Shown: one piece after another, positions 34,098-44,188 of the stretch
Position numbering within the stretch: the first letter of the stretch is position 1
Layout: the number at the start of each line of letters is the position of its first letter
From: Pseudovirgaria hyperparasitica
Taxonomy: Eukaryota > Ascomycota > Dothideomycetes > Acrospermales > Acrospermaceae
Direction: 5' to 3'
Assembly: GCF_010093815.1 (NCBI RefSeq)
Contig: NW_022985554.1
Location: 1,396,999 to 1,460,998, forward strand
Length of the DNA: 64,000 bases
The notes under the pieces: generated by a model
What the model saw: only the letters and a program-made list of their open reading frames with translations
Told to the model about the DNA's origin: nothing
The model's database searches: none
Program-made: the position numbers and the translations under genes

Positions 34098-35205
34098 ATC
34101 AGAGAGTCAAAAAGACTTTGGTCCAGACAAAGGTGCACGCGCCACAGTCGCATGATGCTCGAGTTTCGATATTCAAACCAGTCTTCTCTCGGCCCTATTC
34201 TATCACTCACAGGCATCATGCTTACCACGACGGCCTCATTTCTAGTGGTACGTGGTGGGCCTGCTGACGCTCTAGAATGTTGCGGAGTGGCATTCATTGA
34301 TTGTATATTGTTGCTTTGGCAAGCAAGCCCTGCATCGGTGCTCTCCTGTTTCGTCGCGTCGTCCTCGTGAGGAATACTAAAGATGCTTTCTTCGCGTCAT
34401 TTGCGTCTCCCCTCCCATCCCCTCCCCCTGTTAATACTCTCTGCCCTGCCCTGCCCTGCTAGCAGCAGCCCATCCAGAATCCAGAATCCAGAACTGCACC
34501 AACCCACCACCCTTTCCCAAGTTTCAACTGCAGCCAAGGAAAAGATACCTGGTCACACATGCAAACATGCAACTTCCCGGATTTGCACGGAAATAAAAAT
34601 AAAAAAACTCATCGAAAACCTGATCGGAGAATGCGAATCCCTGGTCCTTTAGAAAAATCGATAGAAGGCCGAATATGCAGGCGGCTTATTATTGCCCACC
34701 ATCATCTGCGAGTTTCGCGGTCGTGACCGGAGCTCGCTCCGACCAATTGCTCGAATCCTCTCTCCAGTTTCCCATAATTACACGAAATGGTATTTTTGCC
34801 TTTCCTATGCTGTATCTCGCCACATGTTCATGCAAACCGCGATTCATGTTCTCCAGTGGGCTGCCCACCCCTCTTTCATCTGTGCCTCTGGGCAGCTGAT
34901 CGTGCTGCGCGTGATCCAATGCGAATCCTCTTCTTCTTAACTGCTATATGTATGGACCTGGCCGCTATAATAGACAAGGTGTGCTTCATTCTTCGCCTTT
35001 TGTAGACAATGACGTCGTTATGAGCCCACACAACGGTCCATGGTCGCATTTCCGGTACGATGCCCTCGGAGATGACCGAGAATGTCATCCGGTTTCATCA
35101 AAATGCAGACCGTTTGCTGCCTGCGCAGGCTTCTATACGTATGGAAAGCTCAAAATGATTACGTGGTTAAGTGATTGCGTGAAACGCCGTCAGTAATTCA
35201 GACAC

Positions 35206-37018
35206 TCATCGCACATTGCTCGCCTGTCGCGCATGCTCTCCTGCGCGTGTGAGCTCATCTGCTCGTAACAAGGCTTCGATCGATGAAGCTCCGGGTCGCA
35301 AATTTGCTGGCTGCGTCAGAATCGACGGGAACGGCCCGGCGGTAGGCGCTAGTGTTGACACAGGTGGCAGAGTTCGTTGCATTTTCGACGTGTCTAATAC
35401 TGGCAGAGTATTCCCAACATACGATGGCATACTCACTATGCTACCACCATCTGATGAAAGCGTGGTTTCTTCATGTGTTAGCGGTGGGAGGCTTGGAGAG
35501 TCCCGAAACGATCTCCGAGGGAGTTCACGGTGGGACAGTCCGGTCGACGGGGGTGTTCCCGAGGATGTACTGGGAAAGGATTGCGACGCTGGAGTTCCTC
35601 TTTGTGTATCTTTCATGTGAGATGGCGTTGATGATATCGGCGAGTATTCAGGGACCTGGTGTATAGGCGGAAAATAGGATCCTGGAGAAGTAGTATTGCT
35701 GATGTGTGGTGGTGGAGCTTGCCGATTGTATGTGTGAGGTGGACTTGATCCTGAGCGGCGGTGATTGGTAGCAACTGCATCAGTGTGATTGTTCGTGGTA
35801 GTTCGTGTACGATGCATCGAATCTGCCGTCTGGTTATTAGACGTGGACCCGTTGCTTGTTTCAGTCTCGAGCTTGGATCGTTTGCCCTCTATGTTGGTCA
35901 GCATACCCTCCGCTCGAAAAGCGTTCGACTTACTCACCGCTCTGTGTCGTTGCATGCTTGGCTTTGAACTCTTTCAGATACTCCTGATACTCGGCATATT
36001 GTGGCGTTTTCTTGTACTCTGCCAGTTCGGCATAATACTTTTCTTTGGCCGTGTTCGCTTCCCGCTCGTAACCCTCCCTGGCATCTGGCGAAAGAACTTG
36101 CCACCGCTCACCAACCACCTTGGCAATCTCGGTAAAGGTCAACTCCTGTCCCTTCAGTTCTTCGCGCATCTCTACAGATCGATTAGCAGGGTACCACTGG
36201 GATACGAGGAATAGTGACCTACGATTCGAGAATATGACATAGGCGGAAGGGGGCCTCTCAGGCGCATGCTCGTCCGCCTGAAGGACGGTCAGTGATGCCC
36301 GCCGCGTACTGCTTTGTGACTAACCTTGGGGTGCCGTCGATACTTGCGCTTCGTGCTCGTCGCAGCAGCATTACTCGATGCCTCTCCTCTCTTCACCGAC
36401 CTCATCTCACTGGAGTCATCGCTCCGATAACCGCCATCTCCACCACCACCATATTTCAGCGGTAAAACTCGGTCAGGATAGTGCGGCCTCGTTTCTGCAA
36501 TGGCTCTCTGGAGTTTCTAAGAAGTAATGCATCAGCAAGAGCCCGTAGCAGCTGCAAGAGGTACACCTTACCCTCCTGTGGCCAAGCTTGAAGCCAAGCG
36601 CATTGCTAAAGTATGGGTTAGCAACCAGGAATATGATGCTTGTACATATGGTCACTTACAGGTCTGACTCCGTGATATCAAGGATCGTCTCCCATGTATC
36701 GAACCCCTCAGCCACCAACTCCTCGAAATACGCGGAGAGGCCCAGCTGATCCAATCTGTCTCTTAGCCCGGTCATGAGCAGATCTAGGCGTGGTTCCCAA
36801 TAGATCTTTTGGTTGAAGTAGTCCCACGAAGCCTCGTTGTCTTAAGCGCGGAAAACACGAGTGAGTTTTGTGTTCTCAAGTCTGACAAACGTGCAATTGG
36901 GTGGTCGAGAAGTCGAAGATGCGAGGACTCGTAGATCTCTGGAGAATCGAAGTCTAGGAAGATCTCCAACGCACCGAGGCGATGGTTCAGCAGGCAGGCT
37001 AGATCCGAATACTAGTGT
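35206..37018 (-). CDS. SAM-domain plus HMG-box DNA-binding protein; 5' end uncertain
   Basis: Likely chromatin or transcription regulator. Several short exons can be chained on the minus strand. One (about 37012-36886) carries LNHRLGALEIFLDFDSPEIY. The next carries a SAM domain (RLDQLGLSAYFEELVAEGFD then TWETILDITESDL, about 36785-36660). Further exons carry ALGFKLGHRRKLQRAI and a Ser/Gly-rich linker ending in KRKYRRHPK. The HMG box follows (HAPERPPSAYVIFSN joined across an intron to QMREELKGQELTFTEIAKVV, then GERWQVLSPDAREGYE), and finally a Ser/Pro/Thr-rich tail of about 230 residues ending at the stop 35206. The intron inside the HMG box restores the family sequence exactly. The first exon and initiator were not identified; the reading frame enters from an acceptor-like CACTAG near 37018. 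Confidence 0.8.
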
Positions 37019-37650
37019 ATGTGCGCTGCAATTCCGGGAGAAAGAAAAAAAAGTGTCAAAGCAGGAGTGAAAGGGTCCACTGTAGAAGCTTTGGTCTGCG
37101 TCCTCGGCGTGATGTATCTCTGTCTAGAGAGAGATAGACACCTGGTACAGCGAGGAAAAGGATGCAGCAGAAGGCGAGTGGCGGTCCAGCTCTGGCCAAT
37201 GGTGAGAATGAGAATGCTGATGTGCTGATGTCAGTGGGTCGATTATACCAAAGGCGTGGGGCGAAAGGTGGTGGAGAGCCCAGAAGGCGGCCCTTTTTGG
37301 AGATGGGAATGGAGGGAATGGCGGGTATACAAAAGAATTTGAGAATTCGAAGAGTAGGAGCGCCGGCACGCTAGAAGAACGGTAAGGTTTGACGGACGAT
37401 TGAAGGGTGGGGGAATGAATTCAGCATCTGGGAACGGCGGCGGAGCGCGTTTGGGAGAAACATGGAAATGAACATGGACATGGACAGATTATCTGTCGGT
37501 AGCAACTCCGACAACGAGGACAAGGACAAGGATGATGCACTGACGAGGGGGGGGGGATTCAGTGTGGCCTGTGCGCCTGGGAATTATGGAAAGGCGAGTG
37601 CGGGCGAGTGTTTGATTAATAACAGGTGGTGGTGAGGAGGAAGGTAAACG

Positions 37651-37800
37651 GTAAGTAATAAGTAATTCGTGATAAGTGGTAATAAAGTGGTGATGAGGGA
37701 GGTGATAAGTGGTAATTAAGTAGACAATAAGTGGGTGATAAGTGGTAATAAGTAGGTTGATAAGTAGGTAATAAGTGGTAACAAGTATGTAAGTAGTAAG
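37651..37800. repeat. Degenerate GATAAGTGGTAATAAGT-like minisatellite
   Basis: About ten imperfect copies of a 14-18-base unit built on GTAATAAGTGG and GATAAGTGG words. Copies differ by small insertions and substitutions. Confidence 0.7.
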
Positions 37801-38025
37801 CCTCCAGGCTTTTAACTGTACTAGGGCTCCCTCTGTACGAAAATGCCACTTTGGCCAGCTGCCAACAGCCAACTAGGGGAGAATTTGAAAGGGGGGGCGT
37901 TTCAAAGCTAGCTAAGGTATGTATATACAGTGTAGAGGTGCATTGGGACATTTATGACAGGGGGAGAAGACCTACCTACCCAGCCCATGATACTACTGCA
38001 CCCGGGGCTGCAGCTGGGTGGTAAT

Positions 38026-38066
38026 GGTGCGTGGTGCGTAGTGCGTAGTGCGTGGTGCGTGGTGGT
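38026..38066. repeat. Decamer repeat (GTGCGTGGTG / GTGCGTAGTG)
   Basis: About four tandem copies, alternating between two versions of the unit. Confidence 0.7.
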
Positions 38067-38425
38067 GCCCGCCTGGAGGGAATGACCGCCGAAGCTGGGA
38101 CAGTGGAGGCTGCCAAACCCGCCTAAATCTACCGGCAACTAGCTGCTTAGCCCAGGCTGAAAAACCATCGCCCGCCCTGCTATATCATGCCCGCCCGCCA
38201 CGTCCGCTTCTACTGCGCGCCAGGGAGGGGGGAGACGGGGGAGGGGGCGCAAGGGGAGGCTTACTTAACTGACTGCTCAAAAGTAAAATGCCATCACCCA
38301 TCGCCATTTCCGGTACCCAAAACCGACATTGGGTGATTGCTTCATCGCCTTGCAGCTTGGTCATGCCCATTAGAAAATAAAGCCAGAGGCACCGACAACA
38401 CAAAGTCCACCGCCTCTCCAATATA

Positions 38426-38903
38426 CTAGCTGCTGAGTCCGGCTACGTTTAAGCGCACCGCAATATATCGCCATCGACGCCTGATCGATGATCGGAATTG
38501 CTTCGTTAAGCTGACAGGCGGCTCGTGAAGCGACCATGACGATGGTCCAGCTGGGGGGACAGACACGACGGGGTGTGACGATGGGCCATGATGCTGCTGA
38601 ATGGCAACTCTACGCACTGATGCAACGCTTGCGAAAGATTCCAAACCGAGTCACTGGCCTATCCCTGCCTCCACTCATCCAATGAGCGCCGTCAATCGTG
38701 TGCGAAAAGCGTGCTGGGCGAAATGTTCGAGATCGTGCTTCGCGCCCGCGATCTAGCTTTCCCACAGCTCGCATCGGCTCATCGACATCGGAGACCTCTC
38801 CTAGCAAGGCAGAAACGGGCTTCTTTCGCATGGTGCCTGTCCGACTCTTTGTCGCCTGCTCGTCATGCGCTGTTGTCCCCTTATGCCAATCTGTAATTGC
38901 CAT
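38426..38903 (-). CDS. Weak candidate: small basic protein, possibly two exons
   Basis: Two overlapping minus-strand frames have a protein-like composition. The first (38903-38610) begins with an ATG and contains KKPVSALLGEVSDVDEPMRA and SGGRDRPVTRFGIFRKR. The second (38644-38426) lacks an ATG and contains PVVSVPPAGPSSWSLHEPPV and RSSIRRRWRYIAVRLN. They could be joined by an intron, but I could not find a donor and acceptor pair of reasonable length, and no family is recognised. It may instead be non-coding. Confidence 0.2.
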
Positions 38904-39672
38904 GTTGCGCGAGACGGTCCGCTAGATGTCGTGGAAACTCATCGTCTGTACTGATGCGTTCTGTCACAAACTCGTGGTGAAGCTGCACTAAAGCACAAAG
39001 TATTGAGGTCTGCGAGCTCTCCCCTACCGGTGGACGTTGACTCTGACTCTGATGGTACGGAGTTCAATCATTTTTTAGCTGTAATGTCCCGTCTATACTT
39101 GCCAATGCCAGCCTCGGCCCTTTTTCCTCTTCATGAGTTGCTAGAGTTGGAGCGTGCTTTACTCTGTGTAGGATGCATTGCGGTGTTCATGGATCAGGGT
39201 AATGATCATATCATGCTTTCGAGCCGCATTCCCTTCTTGAACGGCCGGCTGACTGCTGGAACTGGTATGTTTGTGAGATGATCGCGTACATAATTAGTAC
39301 AAGCGTAACACAACTGTTTGGAACCAGTAAGATCTTGACGTTGCTAGCGCGATATTCTAGAAGCTCTCTCTCCTCGACACCTGCTGCCCTACAACTGGTG
39401 GCAAGATGCATGTTCCTCGACAAATCGATGCTTCATGTATTCCAAGACTATTGCTGTGCCATTCCATCCGTTAATGCGTACGCTGCGGGCCTATCCTGGA
39501 AACGGGCGATCTGCAGTTTTGGATTCTCCCGATTTCGATGCCTTTGCCATATCAGAAAATCCCTTGTCTACGATCCCGCCGATCAACGAATTCCGTCCCT
39601 GGACGTCAAAGGTCCAGAACTCAAGTCACGAATTCGATTATCGCCAGTCCTTCCGAGTGCTTGCCCTTTTGA

Positions 39673-40211
39673 TTAGTTCGACGCACTCGGTTCCTCGGGG
39701 CCTGGCCCGCCTCCTGGAATGAGCTGTGAGAAAGAACATTTCGTTAGTGTCGTTAGCCAACTACGTGGGGATCTCCAAAGACGACCGACCATGCAAACGT
39801 TATTGCCATTCAGCAGAATCTTCGACATCTTCGTCTGTTCGCCGCTTGCCATGTCGCTAACGAGCCGTTTGTTAGCGGGGTAGTCGGATGATTTTTTTTC
39901 TTCACAGATAAAACCCATGAATTACATACATCTCCGTCACATCGTTCAATACCATGTCTGTCCCCGCTCGCGTCAGAATCGTGGAAGCCCAGACGTGATC
40001 AAAGAGTCGCAGCGAATACATACTGACATAGTCGTCAAACCCTAACAACATGCCGCTGAACTCCTTCTCGCCCTTCATCACCACGTGAATCACACTTCCG
40101 ACACATTTGTCGATCAGCTCTGCGCGAGTCCAGTAAGTCTCCAGATGTCATCGCGATCTGATCTTTTAGCCGAGACCTAGGCTTACCGAGAGGAAGTAGT
40201 TGAGACGCCAT
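39673..40211 (-). CDS. LSM5: U6 snRNA-associated Sm-like protein LSm5
   Basis: Subunit of the Lsm2-8 ring that binds the U6 snRNA 3' end and of the Lsm1-7 ring in mRNA decay. Five tiny exons (40211-40187, 40119-40024, 39957-39930, 39856-39790, 39723-39673) give 88 residues, against 91 in human. Once joined the Sm folds are plain: [16 protein letters not shown], then [29 protein letters not shown] (Sm1) and [16 protein letters not shown] (Sm2). Exon 3 is only 28 bases. Every junction keeps frame. Four introns in 539 bases make introns half of the gene. In this family Asn of GNN contacts the RNA base. Confidence 0.96.
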
Positions 40212-40735
40212 CTTAACCGCTGTGAGACGTATCTGTGGCGAATGTGGACTGGTACAAGTTGTTGATGATTTCCCCGGACCCCGGATGGTTAGATGTGGAA
40301 AGTATCAACAGCCCTAGCGTGTGGTTCACGTGATGCTGTGACACCTGGGATCGCGTTCGATCGAGAAACGTCCTTTATAGATTGAAAAACACCCAAAACT
40401 GTCACATTCGGCCATACCAACCAGAAAGCAAGCGGTCCCGTTCGCTCCCGCCTATTTAAGCTGGTTAGGGGTGGATTAGTAGTTAGGTGGGTGACCACTA
40501 GCGAATCCCCACTGCTGAATGTTTTGTATTTTTCTGCGTTTTTTTGCATATCTGGACTTACCTGGAGTGTAATAAGGCGCATATATTATACACATACAGG
40601 TAGACTTACTTAACAAGCGCTTTAGCGAAGATTTATTTATTTCAGCGCATAAGAATACATTAAGGTGAGAGGGCTAGCTAGGTCACATCACTCCCGCAGA
40701 CATATACAATGCCCCCTGATTATCAATACCCGTTC
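40212..40735. other. Intergenic region, F-box 3' flank to LSM5 promoter
   Basis: Tandem minus-strand genes. No other gene is seen. Confidence 0.5.
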
Positions 40736-43700
40736 TCAGACGTCTCTCATCCACACATCTCCATCACTGTCAACCCACAAGTCTCCTCTTCGACTGTATC
40801 GCGCTTGCGCTTGGGGTATCTCCAAGAACTCCAACTCATCGTCTTGCACGAGGCCATCATCAACGCTCAAAATTGTCGATACATTTCCGTCATAGCTGAC
40901 CGCTCGCTCGTGCTGCAATTCCCCGACATCTGCCGACTCGTCGATAGCAGCGGCATGGTAAGATATTCCATAAGTGTTGGTGCCAGGGCTCGACTCAATG
41001 ACCCTTCCATCTCGTGTAATGGTCCTTTCCTCGACACTGGGACGCTGAGCACCAGTGCCCAGTTGCCAGGTGACAGTCCATCCATCTCGTCCGAAAGCCC
41101 ATATGACAAGTCGGGGGTTGCTCTGCATTGCAAGTTCCACAAGGCCGGTGACCTTGCCGATCTCAGTACCTGGCAGATACAGCGGCCATGAGAATGTGTG
41201 GCTTCCCCGATCTGTAAAGTCAGTAGGCCAGTACGATAAGCGTTCGCGCAAGACACGAATCTTCCCTTCAATATCCGCGCCTCGTATCGATGCATTTCCA
41301 CCTTCTACGTCACTCTCCAGCGATTGTTCCAGATTGGACAGCATCATGATATCCGGGGGGATTGTGTACAGGACGATTCGGTCATCGTAGCCGACAACAA
41401 TGCGCGCTCCCCACGTGAGATCGTACGCCGTGGTGTAGATCTTGCGAATGGCCGCATGTTTCGGAGGAAGACAATATATCTTTCGTAACAACTTCTGCGG
41501 GCTACCGAGCGGAGCATCGCTCCCAAGGACCAGCATTCCCGACTGAGGATCTGTAAACATAATGTGGCGACCGTCGCTCAACGGTACAGCACGGAAGTGG
41601 TCACAATTGAGCAAGTTGCTGGAGGGCGTATGTAATCTTCTACATGGCATCCAGAATATGCCCCTCGCCCTATCAGAAAGGAATCGTCGGACTATCGCCC
41701 GCTGTTGAGAAGGGTGGGCCGCGCTCGAGATCAGGCGCAGCTTTTTGGCAGAATCCACCCCTGACCGGGGCGGGAGAAAGTACAAGAAGTCACTCTCAGC
41801 CGTTAGGGGAAACCAACGACTGACATCCTGACCATTTACAGCATCAACCCAGTGCAGTTCGATCCCGGCGGCACATCCGAAAGCTACACATCTTCGCTGT
41901 GGACAAATGGCCACGCTACGAGGAGGGTCATCTTCAGAACATAGATGTCTATAGATATTTCGAACTCCAGTCTCCACCGGGACAGTACGTGCGCTATCTT
42001 TCTCTCGGATGAAGCTGTAAGTGGCTTCAGGTGTACTATCGAGTCGCAAGTTCCAAGCTCGATTGATCATGTTCTGATCCCCTAGGGCCTCGTTCCCAAT
42101 ATCATATAGTTCGATACTTTGCTGGTCACTCTCGACATTGATAGTATCAATGGGAACTAATTCAGTGTTTTCGATACACAAGGGTGTCGATTGCTGCGTG
42201 AGCAGCGGGAAATGACGAGGGCTTAGATATGATGAACCATTGTCTTGCGTGCGTGCTTCTGCTAGTGGTTTTGGGATACGTAATTCGCACACAATACCCA
42301 TACGACCATCTAGCAAGGCAGCAATAGCATACCTATCAGCGGAGGCATCCATACTGACAGCGAGAACCTTACGAGGGCAGACAACACTAGTTACCGGTTT
42401 GAGACCTCTGCCGTGTAGCTCGTACACATAGATCATGCCTCCCTCTCCAACCAAAGCGAACTTCCCACAGACGCTTGATGTGAAGATCAAGCCACCACTA
42501 TGGCTAGTCTGTGGTGCTGCATACCCACTGGCAAGATCTGCGAAGTCCGTAGTAGCTGCAACAACCCAAGGCGAAGGATTCGATTTATTTTCCACGGACT
42601 TTGGTTCCTGGCCCCGGCTGAAGCCATTCCCTTTCCAATTGTGGCTAAGAGCGCACTCTCGGGCGAGAAGACAACTAAGGTTCCACTGGTTCCCTAGAAA
42701 GCTTCCGTCATGCGATGTAAGTACGTCCTTCATGCATAGTTTGTCTATGGCGCTTGCCCATCCGCCACGCTTCAAAGCAGACATAAGGAGGCTTTGATCC
42801 AGGCTGGCCAGCATCCAGGATCGGCACGCGTGGCGTGCCGAATTGAAATCCTGTGGCGACATGGACGAATATATTTGCTGCAGAATTTCGATTGGAAGAA
42901 CCACAGGCTCGGCGCGTGGTGAGAGACGGTGTTTGCGGCGAAGCCTATCCACTTGGTCTGATGGTTTGTGTTTTAAGTAGCTGCTGATATCAATGACGCT
43001 ATTCCTCTTTGGAATGGCAGTTTCACCGCTCCATAATTCAAATGAGGATCCAGCGAGAGAGTATGCAGGCGAAGCCGACAAGGAACGTGCCGCGGAGAGG
43101 GGCAGTAGTGATGATGAACTGAGGTTGATTATGGAAGCGGAGGCACCAGAAGTACTACCGCTGACCTGCGCAAAATCTGGTCCACTGAAAGTGAACGGTC
43201 GGTTTCCTAGAAGATCGATACTCCCTGACGAGCTCTGGTTGAGTGTGGGAATGATTCGATGTTGAGGTGTAGGTGTTTTAGTGTCCCGGTCAGAATGCGC
43301 TGAGCTAGCTCGACTGGAACTCTGTGAGGAGGAGGAACTCCCTGCTAACAGTGATGTAAAGAATTTAGGAAGAGTTACGCTTCGGCAATGGACTTCTAGA
43401 GGCCTCTTCCGTTGTACTCGACGACCAGATGATGGTACCAGGCCTAACGAGTGTCTCCATGATACTCGTGGAGTTTTTGGGCGACTTTTGCTGTAGCTGG
43501 GCCGAAGTGTACGGTGATCATCGAGGACACGTGTGTGATTTTCCACCTGCTCATACCACTGATCGCGAGAGAAGTCCAGTTGAGGGTCGTAGGTATCAGA
43601 GTCAGATTCAGCGAGTTGTGGAGACAATAGAGCGGTCCCTGAATATCCACTCTCGATGCTGCCAAAAGAATTGGCAGGTCTGGTTTTGTGGGATGATCTA

Positions 43701-43810
43701 TGATCTACAGGGGAGTAGCACCTAATCGACGGTATCGAAAGGCTAGAATGTAACGATGTTCTGCTTGAGGCTGGACTAGGGAGGATAGAGTGCTCGAGAT
43801 TTGGTGACAT
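40736..43810 (-). CDS. F-box protein with large C-terminal propeller-like region
   Basis: Probable substrate adaptor of an SCF ubiquitin ligase. A single uninterrupted frame of 1,024 residues from ATG 43810. The first 300 residues are Ser-rich and disordered. The F-box lies at about 303-350 (VVLPIEILQQIYSSMSPQDF, SARHACRSWMLASLDQ). The C-terminal 650 residues contain beta-propeller-like strands without canonical WD pairs, for example GKFALVGEGGMIYVYELHGR, DRYAIAALLDGRMGIVCELR and SVAICPQRRCVAFGCAAGIE. Similar architectures are widespread in Pezizomycotina and functionally unstudied. The absence of introns across 3 kb is unusual compared with its neighbours. Confidence 0.88.
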   Translation of the reverse strand: MSPNLEHSILPSPASSRTSLHSSLSIPSIRCYSPVDHRSSHKTRPANSFGSIESGYSGTALLSPQLAESDSDTYDPQLDFSRDQWYEQVENHTRVLDDHRTLRPSYSKSRPKTPRVSWRHSLGLVPSSGRRVQRKRPLEVHCRSVTLPKFFTSLLAGSSSSSQSSSRASSAHSDRDTKTPTPQHRIIPTLNQSSSGSIDLLGNRPFTFSGPDFAQVSGSTSGASASIINLSSSSLLPLSAARSLSASPAYSLAGSSFELWSGETAIPKRNSVIDISSYLKHKPSDQVDRLRRKHRLSPRAEPVVLPIEILQQIYSSMSPQDFNSARHACRSWMLASLDQSLLMSALKRGGWASAIDKLCMKDVLTSHDGSFLGNQWNLSCLLARECALSHNWKGNGFSRGQEPKSVENKSNPSPWVVAATTDFADLASGYAAPQTSHSGGLIFTSSVCGKFALVGEGGMIYVYELHGRGLKPVTSVVCPRKVLAVSMDASADRYAIAALLDGRMGIVCELRIPKPLAEARTQDNGSSYLSPRHFPLLTQQSTPLCIENTELVPIDTINVESDQQSIELYDIGNEALGDQNMINRAWNLRLDSTPEATYSFIREKDSARTVPVETGVRNIYRHLCSEDDPPRSVAICPQRRCVAFGCAAGIELHWVDAVNGQDVSRWFPLTAESDFLYFLPPRSGVDSAKKLRLISSAAHPSQQRAIVRRFLSDRARGIFWMPCRRLHTPSSNLLNCDHFRAVPLSDGRHIMFTDPQSGMLVLGSDAPLGSPQKLLRKIYCLPPKHAAIRKIYTTAYDLTWGARIVVGYDDRIVLYTIPPDIMMLSNLEQSLESDVEGGNASIRGADIEGKIRVLRERLSYWPTDFTDRGSHTFSWPLYLPGTEIGKVTGLVELAMQSNPRLVIWAFGRDGWTVTWQLGTGAQRPSVEERTITRDGRVIESSPGTNTYGISYHAAAIDESADVGELQHERAVSYDGNVSTILSVDDGLVQDDELEFLEIPQAQARYSRRGDLWVDSDGDVWMRDV

Positions 43811-44188
43811 AGGGTTGGACTCGGATCGTGGCTTGGCGACGCCTCGAGAAAGATATATTTGCGACGACGTTATGTCGACTGCCTCCGTCTGGAGGTATTT
43901 CGCTCAGTTTGTCTTCGGTGGTTGACAGGGAATGTATATAAATATAGGATGCAATTATAGACAGGTTGCGTACGGAATGATGCTCGCTTAGGGAAACAAG
44001 ATGAGCCCGGATTATAAGTAGAGAGATATTACATAGAGCATGCGCTTTAGATCCGGTGTGTGTTGCTCTTTTCTATACGTAAGAGGGAAAGCGCACCCTG
44101 TTATGGACCCTCGTAGCAAATTAGGAAAGGTAGAGCCTCGCTATGCAGAAAGAAGATAGATAAAAAAATTCGGGTATCATGATGCAGT
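43811..44188. other. Intergenic region
   Basis: Lies between the 5' end of the F-box gene and the 3' end of the CSC1-like gene, both on the minus strand. No gene is seen. Confidence 0.5.

Larger units (their letters stand above)
32815..35205. other. Long gene-free stretch with short repeats
   Basis: About 2.4 kb. It holds the LYAR promoter on the left and the 3' flank of the SAM-HMG gene on the right. I see decamer repeats at about 33247-33282, a GAGTCAA-type heptamer array at about 34058-34097 and no gene. Open frames here are short and lack recognisable protein. Confidence 0.45.
37019..39672. other. Long region without a confirmed gene
   Basis: The left part should contain the promoter and first exon of the SAM-HMG gene. 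A degenerate minisatellite is at about 37651-37800 and GTGCGTGGTGC-type decamers at about 38026-38066. A pair of minus-strand frames at 38426-38903 is listed separately as a weak candidate gene. Plus-strand frames at 39003-39722 run into the LSM5 3' end and show no recognisable protein. Confidence 0.4.

Noticed and set aside
39003-39722. Plus-strand frames next to LSM5 as a possible gene
   Set aside because: No family resemblance, no consistent splice signals, and they overlap the last LSM5 exon in antisense.
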